Shown here: in pieces, positions 34,444-47,837 of the stretch
Position numbering within the stretch: position 1 is the first letter of the stretch
Layout of the letters: each line of letters opens with the position of its first letter
Origin: Anniella stebbinsi
Lineage: Eukaryota > Chordata > Lepidosauria > Squamata > Anniellidae
NCBI GenBank assembly: GCA_029215795.1
Contig: JARDYH010000002.1
Span: 293,353,973-293,417,972 of the forward strand
Length of the DNA stretch: 64,000 nt
Direction: 5' to 3'
Notes under the pieces: model-generated
The model's database searches: none
Seen by the model: the letters and a program-made list of their open reading frames with translations, nothing else
Told to the model about the DNA's origin: nothing
Program-made: the position numbers and the translations under genes

Positions 34444-37185
34444 ACACCCACCAAGTCAACCCACACAGTTTTGCAGTGGACAAATAGTCCTGCCAAAGTG
34501 GGGCATGGTACCCAGCCCAACTTAAAGTTCAATAGCAATGCCATATTTAAAGGCACTGTGCCTCAAAATACCAGGTGACAGGTGTTCAAGGAGCATCTGG
34601 CTAGCCACTGTTAAAAACAGAAGGCTGTATTTGGTCCAATTTCGCAAAGATCTTATGTTCTTTACATTATTATATTTGCATTTCATCCTTCATCGAAGAA
34701 GCTCAAGGCAATGTACTTCAGGGGTGAATTCATTTTTGGAGAAAAGTTTGGAACACCAATCCAGTGGGAGTGGGGCCGCAGGCAAAAGGGGCAGTGGGAA
34801 AGGCAAAACAAGGATGGCCAAAATACCACAAATGCCAGCATATTTTAGTTTAAAGCTCTTACTTCCAATAACTGAGTTTTAGGAGAGGCATTTCCAAACT
34901 GCCAAAATCTCAGATGGTATGGGGAAAGGGGCTTGGCCCTCTGGGGCTTCAGATTTGGATCTCAGGTGGGACAGATCTGGCTGGCAAGCCTGAGGTTCAC
35001 TATCCCTGAGGTACAGTGGCGGAGGGGAGGTCCTTTTTATCCAAGTAAGGTAGCCTGAGAAAGTGTGTGGGAGTGGTCCAGAATTTTGTGGAAGCCTCTT
35101 GTTCTAAGTCCAACAGTCCACTATACTATAACTTCACCTCCTACCTTTCCCAATTTACTGTAAATGCTTGGTTTCATCAGTGGGCTAATGCACTGCATCT
35201 ACTTGACAATGCTGGGTCTGCAGCCTCGTATTGTGTTTTAATGTCTGCTATACCCTATGTCATATTTGACAAGCATACTTCACTTTGCACTAAAGAAGAA
35301 TTCCCCATGATTTCTAAATGGCAACACATTACAGAATTGTTGAAGACCAATTTACAGAGCTGCTCAAGCAACAGTAAAAGACAAATGATCCAGGTCTTTG
35401 TTTGTAGAGCCTGATACTCGCCATGATTACTGTATATTTTCCAAATGCAAACAGATCACATTCATCATTGGAACTGCACAGCAGCTTCCTACGATTCTAG
35501 TGGAAGTTGCACACTGTAAGCTTCCCAGTTTTTATAAATGAATATTCATCACTCTCTCCTGAAACAAAAGGCATGGAATCAAACAGAAGTCTAAATTACA
35601 GTTGGGATACGCAATTCAAAGATGCACATTTCAAGATCAGCATTCTGGATTTAGCTGCACAGGACCAAGTTTTTTGCGGATGGACCAGAGAAGATCCTCC
35701 CACAGAGAAGATCCCAAGTTCAATCCTGAGCATTTCCTCACATAGCAGATTGCATTGTGCAAGACCTCTGCCTGAGACCCTAAAAAGCTGCTGCCAATTA
35801 GAAAAGATAATGGACAAATAGTCTGACCTGGTATAAAGCAGATTCATATGTTCGTAAAAAAATGAGATAAATCAGGATAGTCAACCAGGATAGAATAGTG
35901 TAATTTTTAACTGTGTCTTTCAATATAAAATAACTGAAAGAGAAACCATATGAATTTAAAAAGGCAAAACATAATCAACCAAACACTATAGTATGTGTAA
36001 AGATAGGTATTTAATAATATTTAGTGTTAATATAGTGCTTTTTTTTAGTGCACATGCTTCAGCATCTGGCATCATGGTAATTTCTGGGCCCCCAGTGATC
36101 CAGCAGGGTCCACCACAGCTGACACTGGACAGCTGGATCTGTAAGCCTCCATTTTAAATTCCCAACAATGCTCTGGAATGACACTAGATCAGGTGACCTG
36201 GGGCACTGTGGGAAATTAAAATGGCAGCTCTCAGCCTTCCTCAAAGTGCTGCTGCTGTCACCACTACTAGGACAAATCAATGTAAGACCGAGTTCACCAG
36301 AGGGCACTTTTCCTAGGGTCTGCTCAAACACGGAGGTTGGAGCTGGCCCTGTAGGTATGAGAGGCCAGACCAATTCCCTAGTAAAACCTTTTGTAGAATC
36401 GTATGTACAGTAGCACTTGCCCTGAGTACTGGATTTGGATTTTCTATGTGAAAAACCAGAAAGACCAAATACAGAATGTTTGCCTTCCTACTAAGCACAT
36501 TTATTCTGTGATGCATTATATCTCCATAAGAAGTAAAGTACTTAATAAAGTGAAAGAAGAGCACAAGTGGAAAATTTTATAAGCCTCTTGGGATTTATGT
36601 TTTATTTGATCTACCCTATTTCCATTGACCCATACTGAGCTTTCCCATCTCCTAAATGTAAGAGACAAAGGTGTGTGGATTTATCTTAAGAGCTAATGTG
36701 GCAAATAATGTTTCAATTGAACTTATAATCATCACATTTATAATAATGATACGTCATCTAACACTGGGAACTTCCACCCTTTTCTCACATTTAATATGAC
36801 GTTTAGCTTTGATTTTACTCAATCCTGCTTTCTTATGTGCTATTTTTAACTTAATCTTTTTATTCCTTTCAGTTTTTCTGTGTTCTTCCCAGAAGTCAAA
36901 CCAATGATTGCCTTTCCTTGTAAGATTTACCTCATCCAGTTCCTACACAAGTTTCTCAGGGATTATTATTATTATTTAAAAGTTCTTTGAATAACAAAAC
37001 TCTAATAAAAACTGAAACTTTCAACAAGAGTTTATTCCCTCAGTTAAATTTATGATTTCTTTTCAATTACGACTAATGGCAGGTAACTGAAACTGGGGCA
37101 TCAGCTTAACTAATTAACCAATAAGATTCTAGAAAGAAAAGTTTAAAGCTGTAGCATTAAACACACGTACTCACACACTTAGGCT
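34444..37185. other. Intronic sequence with a SINE tail fragment
   Basis: 34665-34712 ('tttacattattatatttgca' and 'agctcaaggcaatgta') resembles the 3' end of the SINE at 49972-50222, in reverse. The rest shows no exon or named repeat. ORFs at 34538, 35067 and 35507 have no family resemblance. Confidence 0.5.
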
Positions 37186-37278
37186 GCAATTCTATAGTCA
37201 CTTACCTAGGAGTAGATCCCATTGAAACCAATGATGTTTATTTCAAACTTGACATGTATAGGATGGCACTGCATGGAA
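37186..37278. repeat. Hairpin element, family D
   Basis: 'ggctgcaattctatagtcac' and 'ggagtagatcccattgaaac', with the inverse 'gacatgtataggatggcact'. Confidence 0.75.
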
Positions 37279-37597
37279 ACAGTGCTGTTTCTAGGTTCTG
37301 GAGGGCCCTTTGACAAGAAACCATCAATGGAGCACTCCCTTAGTGAGTCTACCTTCTCACCACCATTGTTGCCAGCTGCTACTGCTCATTCTCTTTCTCA
37401 TCATTGCTCCCACTTGCTTGTTTGACAGGCAGGGAGCCAATGCCACTTCTCCTTCTCACCACCACTGTTGTCTGGGCCACAGTGAGAGAGAAGTGAAAAA
37501 GCATGTTGGAAGAGTGAAGAGGAGAAGCAACTTCTCAGTGCATATCAATGGACCCTCGGCAGGTACCCAACCAAGCCCACCATTGAAGCTGGACCTG

Positions 37598-37665
37598 AAT
37601 GGGAGTAAATCCCATCCAACACAGTGAAACTTACATCTCAGTAAACATGCCTAGGATTAAGCCGG
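37598..37665. repeat. Hairpin element, family D, partial
   Basis: 'gggagtaaatcccatccaac' and 'gtaaacatgcctaggattaa' match family D. One outer arm is missing. Confidence 0.65.
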
Positions 37666-37719
37666 ATGGGGCTGGCTAAAGAATATGAGCATTAAATCAG
37701 AGAGCATCTTTACAGTATG

Positions 37720-38228
37720 GCCTGGTTCGGACAACACGATAATCAACGGAGGGTGGAGGAAACAATAGTCAGTTGTGTTGTTTATTGTGTCATGTGGAGG
37801 GCACACACAACGCACACACAACTGACAGTACGCTATTTGGGGCGCTTAAACAACAGAGAAAAACAACACAGGTTTGCATGTTGTTTATCCCGAAATCTGT
37901 TGTTTAAAGTGTCATGTGGAGGGGAACCCCCCTCTCTCCGTGTACTATTCCATTTGGTCATAGAATTCGCCAGCTGGAGCAGCCAAAAAAAGCCCGGCTG
38001 CTCCGATACAGCCAGCAGAAGTTGCGGTGCATGCTGGGATACGGCCGGAGGACTGAGGGAGGTGGGAGGGAGGAGACGCAGTAGCCCAGAAAGATGCCAG
38101 GATTTTCAGCCACATGATGGGGAGGGGCAACATGTCGTGTGGCAGGTGCTGCCGTGCCACCGCCAAAATAACACACGGTCAGTATGCTATTCCCCCCTCC
38201 ATTGCCTAAAGTGTCGTCCGAACTCAGC
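37720..38228. mobile_element. Family P-like element, 0.5 kb
   Basis: The ends GCCTGGTTCGGACAACACG and (reverse complement) GCTGAGTTCGGACGACAC are inverted. The interior repeats 'gtcatgtggagg' and ttgtttatt/ttgttt words and has a GC-rich middle. Flanks GTATG and CTCTG are only weakly alike. The 209-codon frame across it (37717-38346) runs through both ends, so it is not a gene. Confidence 0.65.
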
Positions 38229-38713
38229 CTCTGCCAAACCGGGCCTTTTGACCCTTCCCCATCAATTTCAGCAGCCGTCTACCATGCCAAAAATGCAAAC
38301 TCCATCTGAAGCTCTCCAGAGTTCCAAAAGTAGATTGTTATGTTGAGTGAGGAGGAGGGGCATAGTTATTTCGAAGTGAGGGGGAAAGTTAAAAGCTCCA
38401 CTGGGAGTGCAATTCTCCAGACTGTGACTGATGGAGTCAACTCAGGTTTGTGAGGTGTGCACTGAAAAATGAATGTAGTTTCCATCAAAGGATACAGTAA
38501 GCAACTGTTTATTTATGATATAGTGGGGCTGAATGTAATCCAATGAAACCTTCTCAGTCCACTTCTCCCCAAGGTCCTTTGTCTCTGTAAATTGATTTTT
38601 ATTAAGTGCCAAAGAATCTCAACGGTCAATTTGAAAAAAGTAAATATATAACCTTTAAGTCTTCTGGGATGTCAGAAAATATGATAGTAGATCTCATTAT
38701 TTCTAGGCCTCTT

Positions 38714-38767
38714 TCAAGATTGTTTTTCCTCTTTCTTTTTTCAAGATTGTTTTTCCTCTTTCTTTTT
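38714..38767. repeat. Perfect tandem duplication, 27 bp x 2
   Basis: tcaagattgtttttcctctt plus tcttttt occurs twice back to back without mismatch. This suggests a recent event. Confidence 0.95.
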
Positions 38768-38973
38768 GGTATGATTGGCTCAAGGGATTTCAAACATTTG
38801 GGATTTAACAACTGTAGAATGAGAATGTAATAGCAGCCTTCCTAATATCCTAACTACAAATGCTACTAGAACCAAATTGCTGAAGGGTTTATAGGGTAAC
38901 AACAGCTTTAATCTGGTGTGTGTTCCAGTGCTTTGAAAACTTGACATTTAAAGATCTACACCCACAAACCCAA

Positions 38974-39266
38974 GGGCCAAACTAAACATGGTGCTCAGTG
39001 ATGTGAATATTGCCCATTATTGCTTCTTAATACTTTCTCGTCTGCTATTTTTCCTTCTCTAAATATCCCCCCCCCCCTCAGTTTTTCACCTGACAGAAAA
39101 CAAAAGATGTAAGAAAAAACAGCTTAGGGAGAATTTGGGGCATGAAACTCATTCCCCCCCCCCCCCGGCAGTTTAGATGGTAGCCTCCACAGTGGCATTT
39201 TGTAAATACGAAATCAAACATCGGAGGCAAACTACATGTGACTGAGCATCTTCATATAGTCTGGCC
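38974..39266. mobile_element. Short DNA element with ggccAgacta ends
   Basis: Left 'gggccaaactaaacatggtg' and right (reverse complement) 'aaggccagactatatgaaga', each followed by gctcagt, are diverged inverted repeats. The interior has two C runs. Confidence 0.5.
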
Positions 39267-39429
39267 TTAAGTGTTTAGCTATCCCAAGATTCCTGCCAAA
39301 CAGTTATCCATCATCCTTAGTCCTTTGTGGATTTTCAATTATCCAGCAGGCATTTGACATGCTGCATTGGGATTTAGCGGCTGACCAGCTTGGTATTTTT
39401 CCCCCCAGATTTTATTTTTTATTTGCACC

Positions 39430-39585
39430 TGTCTCTGTTTTTACCACTGTTTAAATTTTTGTAGTTGCCAACTGTTTAATTTATTTTGGGTTTTATTGTG
39501 GGTCTTGTTTGTTTGTTTTAAGAAGACATCTGTAAGCCATCGAAGGATGGGATGTAAATATTTTAAATAAACAAACAATACTTTT
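39430..39585 (+). repeat. LINE 3' tail (L2 type)
   Basis: 'ttaagaagacatctgtaagc', 'catcgaaggatgggatgtaa' and atattttaaataaacaaac are the usual 3' end. Confidence 0.6.
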
Positions 39586-41339
39586 GTGACATGGTACTTA
39601 TGCCAGCTGGGCATATTTTGCAACAACATTCTGTTGAAACATACATTATGCAAATTATTTGAGTCATCTAGTTCTAGCATGTTGTGAACACAAACATAAA
39701 CTATCTGTAACCTTTATATGCTTTAAACAAAAATTCCTCTTGCCCTTCACTTTTCTGATCTAGAGATTATGCATTCATGCATCTTCCTTGCAAATTAATT
39801 GCCACATATCCTTTAATACACAATGAGAGCCATTAAAGGTTATAAAAGTTATGTGAATGTAAATACATAAATATGTTTTTCTGAGGCTCATGAAATATTT
39901 TAAACTTGCCCCCCCCCGAGCTAAATTAATCCCCTTCATCCATTGATGAGTCAACTTGAAAAAAGTGTAGTACCTTTCATTTGATTAAGGTTATACAAAA
40001 TTATCAACCATGAAACCATGACCAAAAGATCAACTTTCCCCACACATCTTTCATTCCACCTCTACAAATGTGTGTGTGGGGGGGATCCTTTCTGTGCTCT
40101 AATGTATAAGTGTGCTTCCAGGAAAATATGTTTTTATTCACTCCCATAGAGAATTCTATTTTGCAACGTATTCCCAATGGGAAAACAGTAGTGCTGTTCA
40201 GGTGTTTGCAAGGCATGAAATCTCTACACTTGAGGAAGGGAAGCTCTGTTTCCACCTCTATCATCACTTCCATTGCATTCTGCAGGTAGAGGTCTATGGA
40301 TGCTCTCTGTGTTCTTTAGAACCACTACCACCCACTTCAATTTTGACTCCAGTTTGGCACATTGGAAAATGGGCTGCTTCTGCTCAGGTCGATTTGATGT
40401 CTGTCCATTTTGACTTGCCAAAATTTGGAAATCTGAGGTTTCATGCTTCCCATTTACTACCACTAAGGGAACTGCTGATAACTTTTCTATTTCCTGACAG
40501 AATTGAATGAAAATTGCACTGATAGCTTCCCCTTCTAAGGGGAGCACGCCTGCCAGCTGGTCTTGGATGTGATGTTGGAGAATCCTAAGGCTGTGGTCCC
40601 CAGGCACAAAATCTGCAAAGTTTCAGAAGAATAGTTGCTGGGGCTAGACTTAAACAATTTAAGTCTTCTTCATACTTAGGTGTGGTAGCATTGAAAAAAT
40701 GCCCATCTCATGATCTCATCCTTGCTCTCCACAAAGCACAGTGGTTGAAGCTTATGGTAAATGGGCTCTAGGTTTAGAAGATGAACCTGTCATCCACCAT
40801 ATTTCCTCCTCCCTCTCCCCCTGCAACATTTAGAGAAACAAAACCAAAAGATGCTACTTGGAGACATAAAGTCTTTAAGTGCTTAACACATCTGAAACAC
40901 AAGTCAGTAATGAAGGCTAATTCTGAAACAGCTTCAGTTCTGCTGGCTTTGGAGGGAAGCTTCATCTCAGGACCCAACAGAACTGGACTGAAGTGCCCTG
41001 TTCCTGCCTGGGCATGAGATTTCATCCAAATCAGATGCACATTCTCCTTTTAGAACCCATCACATGGAAAACCTCCAGGGACAGAAGAGAGCAGGCAGCT
41101 TTTCTCTGTGTGTGGAGGGTAGGAACAACATTGAAGGGATGGTGTTAGCATGCTCATACTTGCACCCCCTCCTTTGTGTAGAGGTTACATATAGGTAGGT
41201 CAGAGAAATCCGCAACAGAATCAAATGAGTTCAGACTTCTATGAATCTGGCCTGTGGATTCCATAGCAGACCAGCTTTTCCCAAGCCCCTTGGATTCTTT
41301 GGACTTGTGGGCCATTCCCCCTCCCCCCAGGATTTATGG
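39586..41339. other. Intronic sequence, no feature recognised
   Basis: No exon or named repeat. A short G run lies at 40078-40084. Confidence 0.5.
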
Positions 41340-41611
41340 AAATTTTGTTGCAGAAAAATACGTTTAAAAAAACGTTGGCTGAAAATGTGCATTTCTCACA
41401 TAGGCTAAAACATGAAAATGTGCATTGGGGGGATTTGCACTTTTGCACAAGTGCTAATTTGTGAAAGTCTGAATTCGTACAAATTTGGAAAATGGGGGTG
41501 GGGGGGGGGGAATCCAATTCCTTCAATGAGAAGACAATGGAACAAAAGGCACCTGACCATCTATGAAATACAGATGGAACAGTTTTATAAATCTGTACAT
41601 CCCTAGTCACA
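41340..41611. mobile_element. hAT-like element, right part
   Basis: It ends 'ttataaatctgtacatccctag', the reverse complement of a CTAGGGATGTAC end. The inside repeats 'gaaaatgtgcat' at about 41380 and 41415 and has a G run. The left border is not found. Confidence 0.5.
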
Positions 41612-41867
41612 TTCTTTGCAAACAGCTGAACAGGGCTCATGTTCCCATTCTACTGAAGTGTATTGGAAAACACTGTCAGAAAGGAAAGTTACATGCATAC
41701 ATTGGAGTTTCTATGCTTACAAGGATGCTCTGGATAGGGCAAATGTGTGCAATTCTAATGTCCCTGCATAATTGCTGGAAGTAAGTAATCTTCCCATTCA
41801 CAACTATCCTGATTATTGGATATCTGCAAGACAAATGTGGGATGATGGAGATTACAAATATCACAGT

Positions 41868-41946
41868 ATAAGTCCTAAACCGCCCAGAGAGCTTCAGCTA
41901 TGGGGCGGTATACAAATGTAATAAATAAATAAAATAAATAAATAAA
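41868..41946 (+). repeat. L2-type LINE 3' terminus
   Basis: 'accgcccagagagcttcagc' and 'tatggggcggtatacaaatg' followed by taataaataaataaaataaa is a hallmark reptile L2 3' end. Confidence 0.85.
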
Positions 41947-42936
41947 CATATCCCCCAACCTAAAATTAATATGCTGATGAGCCCTGCAGGAGGTCTTCAT
42001 TCTCATCAACAGAACCTTCCCCATATTGTTATGACTTCTTAAGAGAGTGGAATATTTCAGACAGACATTCTTACACAGTTGTTAATTAACAGATTTATCT
42101 TGAAAATAGGAAAGCGTTTGCAATTATGGCCAAAGACCTGAAGCTTGTAGCTCATCTATTACTTAAACTGTTCAGTCAATGCTGAAGGAAATATGATTAT
42201 ACTCCATGAAATTACTAACTGAAGATAATTAATGGCTCACATTCTCAAACCCAAGTATAATGACATGTGCAGGAATCATGCATGATATACATTATCCTAC
42301 TGTACAAAACTCAGGCTGTTGAAACTAAATTATGTCACAGTACAGCACATGGCCCATTTCATTTTTTAAAGCTAATGAATAGCTTCAGGAAAAAACAAGA
42401 CTATTGTCTTCTGCAAATCATTCATGTCCCAGTTAGCTTATGTAAAAAGACTCTTTATGAAAATAATTTATTGGATGTCATATTTTCTACAGTAATCTGA
42501 TTCCATTTGATTTTAAGTGGCACTAATGCAAATTTATATATTTATATATAAATTTTAGACCAGAGTACAGATGTGCTTATAATTTAGTGATGGTTCACAC
42601 ATACATACATATTCACTTCACACACTTGAATGTGTCAATACATCATCAGATAAAATTTCCTTATTATCTCACATCACTTCTAATACTGTTTACCTATTCA
42701 GATATGAATCACCAAGCAATTTAAAATCAAGTGATGTATAAGCATGTGCAAACAAAACACTATGTAATTCAAGGCACTATCCTATGCATGTTTAGATTGA
42801 GGGGGGAGCCTACAACTCCCAGCAGGATTTATAGGCCCTTTTTTCTGTCTAGGATTGCACCTTTTAACTCTTTACAGTTCAAGATAAGGTTCTGGTACCC
42901 TAAAAAACTTGAACACAGAACAATCTCTCCATATCT
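41947..42936. other. Intronic sequence, no feature recognised
   Basis: A decayed family D-like patch lies at 42765-42862. Otherwise nothing recognised. Confidence 0.45.
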
Positions 42937-42960
42937 ACACACACACACACACACACACAC
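42937..42960. repeat. (CA)n microsatellite
   Basis: Twelve CA units. Confidence 0.95.
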
Positions 42961-43125
42961 GCTAAACCATGGTTAGTGAGCAAGTTTAAACCATGGTTAT
43001 GTAGCCACCACAGTTTGGAATGGTTCACATGACACACTAAGTCATGGTTCACATGACATGCTAAGCCATAATGTTTAGCTCAAAATGCTTAACCACTGTG
43101 GCTTAGTGTGCCATCTGAACAATGT
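42961..43125. repeat. MITE-like stretch with aaccatggtta words
   Basis: Two copies of 'taaaccatggtta', two of 'cacatgaca', and the inverse 'ttaaccactgtggcttagtg'. The family is not named. Confidence 0.45.
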
Positions 43126-44827
43126 CAATATGATGTTACTGCTGTCTACACTAGCAGAAATAACTGTAATTTGTCCCCATCTAACACAATTCACACTGGG
43201 CTCTCTCCATATAATCTCCTCCAACAGAAATATTGCATGAAGAGATGGAAAAACAACAGCACAATGCACATGCATGGTTCAGTCCTAAAACTGATGCAAT
43301 TACCTGTTTGAGACCTTTGGTAGACTGGTTAAAAGCAGTGTTCAATATTTTAGTAACAAAACAATACAAATTAATATTACAAACATTGGATGTTTGTTGG
43401 AAGATAGGTTTGGAATAACCTAAGAGTGTATGCATACATATCACAATATTTCATCAATGATGGTTTACCACTGAATGACTTGGATACCATTATGTGAATT
43501 AACTCCAAACAAAAGATTTTTAAGGTGATTGTAGCTGTACATATTGTGTTTTCATGGCCTTTTCATGCATGCAAACTATCACTTAATCAGTATTGCAATT
43601 AGTTAATGATAACAATCATGGCTAGCTCATCAGCTCTCTGATGTTCTATCTAAAACATGTCCATCACATCTACCACTAAGAATTGATTAAAAACAGACTT
43701 GAGAAAGTGATAGCTTCTGCATGATCACAAGCACACCCTAACGTGCCTATGACTGAAGCAGGTGTGGATCTACCTATCTTCCTAGCTAACCTACATACTG
43801 GAATGGCATTCCACCAACAGATGGTGTAAATGAAGAGTGTACAAATTCATTACTATGAACTACATTATGTTCTACTAAGCCTTTTCCCCACAGAAATCTA
43901 TGCTATTCAAGGCAGAGATGAGAAAAAGAGCAGCAGATGGCAACCACCATTGCACAGAGATTGTGCTACATATATCTGTTTATGTCATACTCTCCATCAT
44001 TATTGTGCTATTGCCTGTCTCCATGAAGCCAATCTTATTACAGCTGAACTTTCAAACTTTCTGTCTTCAGGAAACCTGTTCCCTTCCACTTGTCTGTTGA
44101 AGAAGCCTTGTATTTCTTCCATGTAAACCCAGCACATTGTACAGGTAAGTCTTGGCTGCTTTCAAAAGCACACTCTCCATTTAAATGGCAACAGTGAAAC
44201 CCGATAAGTCTGGCTAACTCCCTATATGTGAACATACTCAACTCAGAACATGCCCCATAACAGACTGTTATGGACACTTTGAGTATTACAGAAAATGATG
44301 GTGCATATTCTAAGTTGGAGCTGGGATTGTCATAGCAAAGAGCTAACTCCCAGTGACTTGTCCATGTTACTGAAAGCCTTGTATCTGACAGCCCATGTTC
44401 TTGAGATCCTGGATTTCTGTATTCTGCTGCTCTTTGTCTTTTGACTTCCATCATTCTCACCTACCCCCAGGTCCTGAGCACCGTATTGGACTCTGGCTAG
44501 TTGGCTCCTATTTTGCCATTCATCCTAGACTGCTGACTGGATGTTCTGTCTCCCTGGACTTCTATGAGCACTGCCTTTCACAGAACTGGACAGTCACACT
44601 CAAGCAGCTGATGGAGCCCAGATGTGTCACAATTGAGAACCAGTGCTTCCATCTAAGCTGCCTCTTAGCACTGCATCCAGGCAGCTCAGGGGCATGATGC
44701 ACACTGTCCCCAACCTGTCCAGGCCTGAATCAACAGTGAAATGCTGAATCATCCTGACAATGCAAGGGACTCTGGGGTAGCTCTCTGTTCACCTTCCCCA
44801 CTTCTTTCTGGATGATAATGAAGATAA
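43126..44827. other. Intronic sequence, no feature recognised
   Basis: ORFs at 43830 and 44395 are open but resemble no family and have no splice context I can defend. Confidence 0.45.
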
Positions 44828-44874
44828 CAACAACAACAACAACAATACCAACAACAATTGTTATTATTATAGCT
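44828..44874. repeat. (CAA)n(TTA)n simple repeat
   Basis: CAA units followed by the near-inverse TTATT units, so the tract can fold on itself. Confidence 0.85.
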
Positions 44875-45345
44875 CACACAGGACATTCATCCACTAAGAA
44901 CCACTCGAACTAGTATGACAAAATCTTGCTGGAACAAAGATATATTGGATAAAGGATGGAAAATCAAGAGGCGGAGACAAATGAATCTCCAATGGCAAAG
45001 AGTCTGGGTATGGCCATGGAAAAGACCCTCTCCTACAACCCATCCAAATGTGCTTCCATCACCATCAGGACATGGACAACAGCCTACCCTGCAAATCTTA
45101 AGGAATGCTCAAGCTTGTAAGGGTAGATATGGCCCTTATGCATGGTGTGTAATTTGTATTTTCATTCTTTCATTAGATAGTGAACTCTTAACTTAGGCTG
45201 TAGATGTTTTACAAGCATATTGGCGACAGACTAAGAAACATAATTAGTGAAGTTCTGTGTTTTTTAAGTGATCTTGTTATATTATTATGTATGTTCTTCT
45301 TTTTGTTACCTTTTTAAAACTTCATATCGAAACAAACTAAAATTC

Positions 45346-45369
45346 CGTGTGTGTGTGTGTGTGTGTGTA
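45346..45369. repeat. (GT)n microsatellite
   Basis: About 11 GT units. Confidence 0.9.
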
Positions 45370-45483
45370 CAAGAGAGAGGGGGGAGATCCTTTTGATGTT
45401 GCTGATTCTTGAGGAACCCAAAGTACCATTTGAAAACTACTGTATAGTTGGATAGCCATTGTCAATCAGAGCAGAAAATACTC

Positions 45484-45534
45484 AGCTAGCTGGATCAATG
45501 GCCTCATGCAGTATAAGGCAGCTTCATACATTCC
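45484..45534 (+). repeat. 3' end of tRNA-derived SINE
   Basis: 'gctagctggatcaatggcct' and 'gtataaggcagcttcataca' match the 3' part of the SINE at 51837-52023. Confidence 0.65.
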
Positions 45535-45537
45535 TAG

Positions 45538-45690
45538 CCCAGGGATGGGAAACATGTGGTCTCGAAATGTTGTTGGACTGCAACTCTCATCATACCTCAC
45601 CATAGCTTATGTTGGCTAGGGCTGATGAGAGCTGCCGTCCAACAACATCTAGAGGGGAACATGCTGCTCACCCATGTCCTAGCATAAACA
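45538..45690. repeat. Hairpin element, family C with outer ends
   Basis: CAGGGATGGGAAACATG pairs with the distal 'catgctgctcacccatgtcct'. The inner arms are 'gttgttggactgcaactctc' and 'gagagctgccgtccaacaac'. Confidence 0.8.
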
Positions 45691-46726
45691 TAGAATACAG
45701 TTAAAAATATACTTATAGGGCAACTAGTTCACAATGACCCAATCAAGCATCCAGGTCATATATAAAGCCAAAACCAAAATTCCTCTTTCTTACCTCAACC
45801 ATGTTAGCCTTCTGTCATAGCATAATAATTTACATATCAAGCTATCTGCATGAATAAAAAAGAAAAGAAGACTGTAGACTGAATGAGACCAATAGAAATA
45901 ATTCTTTGATTCCCATGACTGAGAGAAAAAGGCCGCAATATAATTAAGGCTGGAATACATTGGCCACAATCCAACATGGACTTAGGTAATTTTAGGGACA
46001 TTGTCATATCAGTGCTTAACTCCTGTGATGTATCATGGCCATTGTCGTTTTCCATTGTCCTTTTCACTTAAGATGCAATTTAGGAATGTACATTTTGTGA
46101 AATGGCTCATATAAAGACACACTATTTTACAAATAGCTCACCCAAGTAAAGCACTCTGGACAAGTGACCCTGTTTACTGATATAATACTGCTTGCAGTTA
46201 TTTTATAGGCTATTAATTGGCAATAGTGTAAGGCAGTCATGCATTTAATAGTCCATGGGAAAAGCCTATAATTTCAGTGCGAGAGGGGGCTGGCCAGCAA
46301 CTTCAACCAATATATCTATTTCTCATCAACCATGGAAGTACATGGATGTACTTTTCTGTAATCTACTGATCATGAGAATCCTCTATACAGGACTCACATC
46401 TTCCATATTTTAGAAGTGTAATGTTGCATAATATCATACAATTATGTGTCCTTCTTTTGAATTCACATTTTGCTGGTGTCTCCCTCAGCTTTGGCAACTA
46501 CCCTAGGAATCAGTAAAGTTCAACCTTGAATAAAATACTGACAGAAATGGACAAAAGGTTTCAATTAATCCCCGCTGTTTTGTCATTTTTGGCAAAGGAA
46601 ATAGTAAATAGTACAGAATGAAATGTGGAGCTCTAGCAAATACCTTAAATACACTAAATCAGAGACTATCAACAAATACATCAACTATATTAATACCTTA
46701 ACTTTCTGTTTCAGAGTATTGATATG
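45691..46726. other. Intronic sequence, no feature recognised
   Basis: No exon or named repeat seen. Confidence 0.5.
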
Positions 46727-46777
46727 GAGAAGAGAGAGAGAGAGAGAGAGAAAGAAAGAGAGAGAGAGAGAGAGAGA
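46727..46777. repeat. (GA)n microsatellite
   Basis: About 50 bases of GA with one GAAA break. Confidence 0.95.
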
Positions 46778-47401
46778 CCGCCTTTTCTTGCACAGGGCCA
46801 TAATTCTTTAAAATACAAAGAATCCTCCTTTTGTTAAAATCAGAGAGCAGCCACTTCCAAAAGTGAAGGACATGATAATTATTATTATTGCAGTTACAGC
46901 CAAATACATTGATTACATGCTTAATGTTAGATTTCTTCTAATGAAAGACTCTGATCTGGAACAGCTGTAGTCAACAGTAATTGCCATAACTATTATTCAG
47001 CCAATACAGCACACACAATGGTTAGATGAAAATAAACAGATGGATTCAGAGTAAAATTCGAAAAACTCAAAATAGAAGAAATACACAATAAACAGAGATA
47101 ATGGCCCAAATAATTTCCTAATATTTAGCTCTGAAAAATAGAGGCTTTCAAAGACCAAGGAAGATTTTTGGCTTCAAAATCAATTGCACACTCTGCCCAG
47201 AAGTCAATATATCCCATTGATTTATTTTTACTACATTGGAATATATATAACAACATGATATACTTGACAGGGGGAAAAATCGACTAAATTATCTCATCAA
47301 AGGCCGTACTATTAACTGGACTGTATCACAAAAAGCAGCGTCTCCATTTACCTAAATTAATGTGTATAATTTTTTAAATGTTATTTTTAATTTATACTTT
47401 A
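46778..47401. other. Intronic sequence, no feature recognised
   Basis: AT-rich, nothing recognised. Confidence 0.5.
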
Positions 47402-47409
47402 ATCTGAAG

Positions 47410-47837
47410 TAGGGTTGTGACCGGATCTGGATCCAGATCCCAAGTTGGATTGGGGTGATCCGGACCTCCAGATCCCAGATCCGAATCGGGTTAGAGCGCT
47501 GCATTTGCCAGTCGCAGCGAGTGATGTCATCACCCGCCGCGACCAGCAAATGCGGCAGCCCACAGTGAGGAGGGAAGATGACAGCAGGATGATGGCGGAC
47601 AACGGCAGGATGATGATGAGGAGTCAGCAGGTAACCAGAGAGAGTGGGGGGGAGGGAGAGAGCGGGGAGAGCGGGGAGAGCGGGAGGGAGTGCTGTGGAT
47701 GGACCCAGACCGGATCTGGATCTCGGATCCCAGTTCTGAGTCAGATCAGATCGGGCCAGATCCAATCCAGATTGGGCCAGATCCAGATCTGACAGATCGG
47801 GATCCAGAGCGGATCGGGGTGTCCATGCACAGCCATA
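47410..47837. mobile_element. hAT-like element with GGATCC/GATCCGG arrays
   Basis: The ends TAGGGTTGTGACCGGATC and (reverse complement) TATGGCTGTGCATGGACA are inverted. ATCTGAAG is duplicated exactly at 47402-47409 and 47838-47845. Both subterminal zones are packed with GATCTGGATC, GATCCAG and GATCGG words. The centre is GC- and GA-rich. The 166-codon minus frame across it is low-complexity read-through. Confidence 0.88.

Noticed and set aside
37717..38346. 209-codon open frame on the plus strand
   Set aside because: It starts before one inverted repeat and ends after the other, so it reads straight through a non-autonomous element. No protein family resemblance.
44395..44697. 100-codon open frame, possibly an exon
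   Set aside because: The codons read smoothly, but I recognise no family and no matching acceptor and donor pair that keeps a frame with anything nearby.
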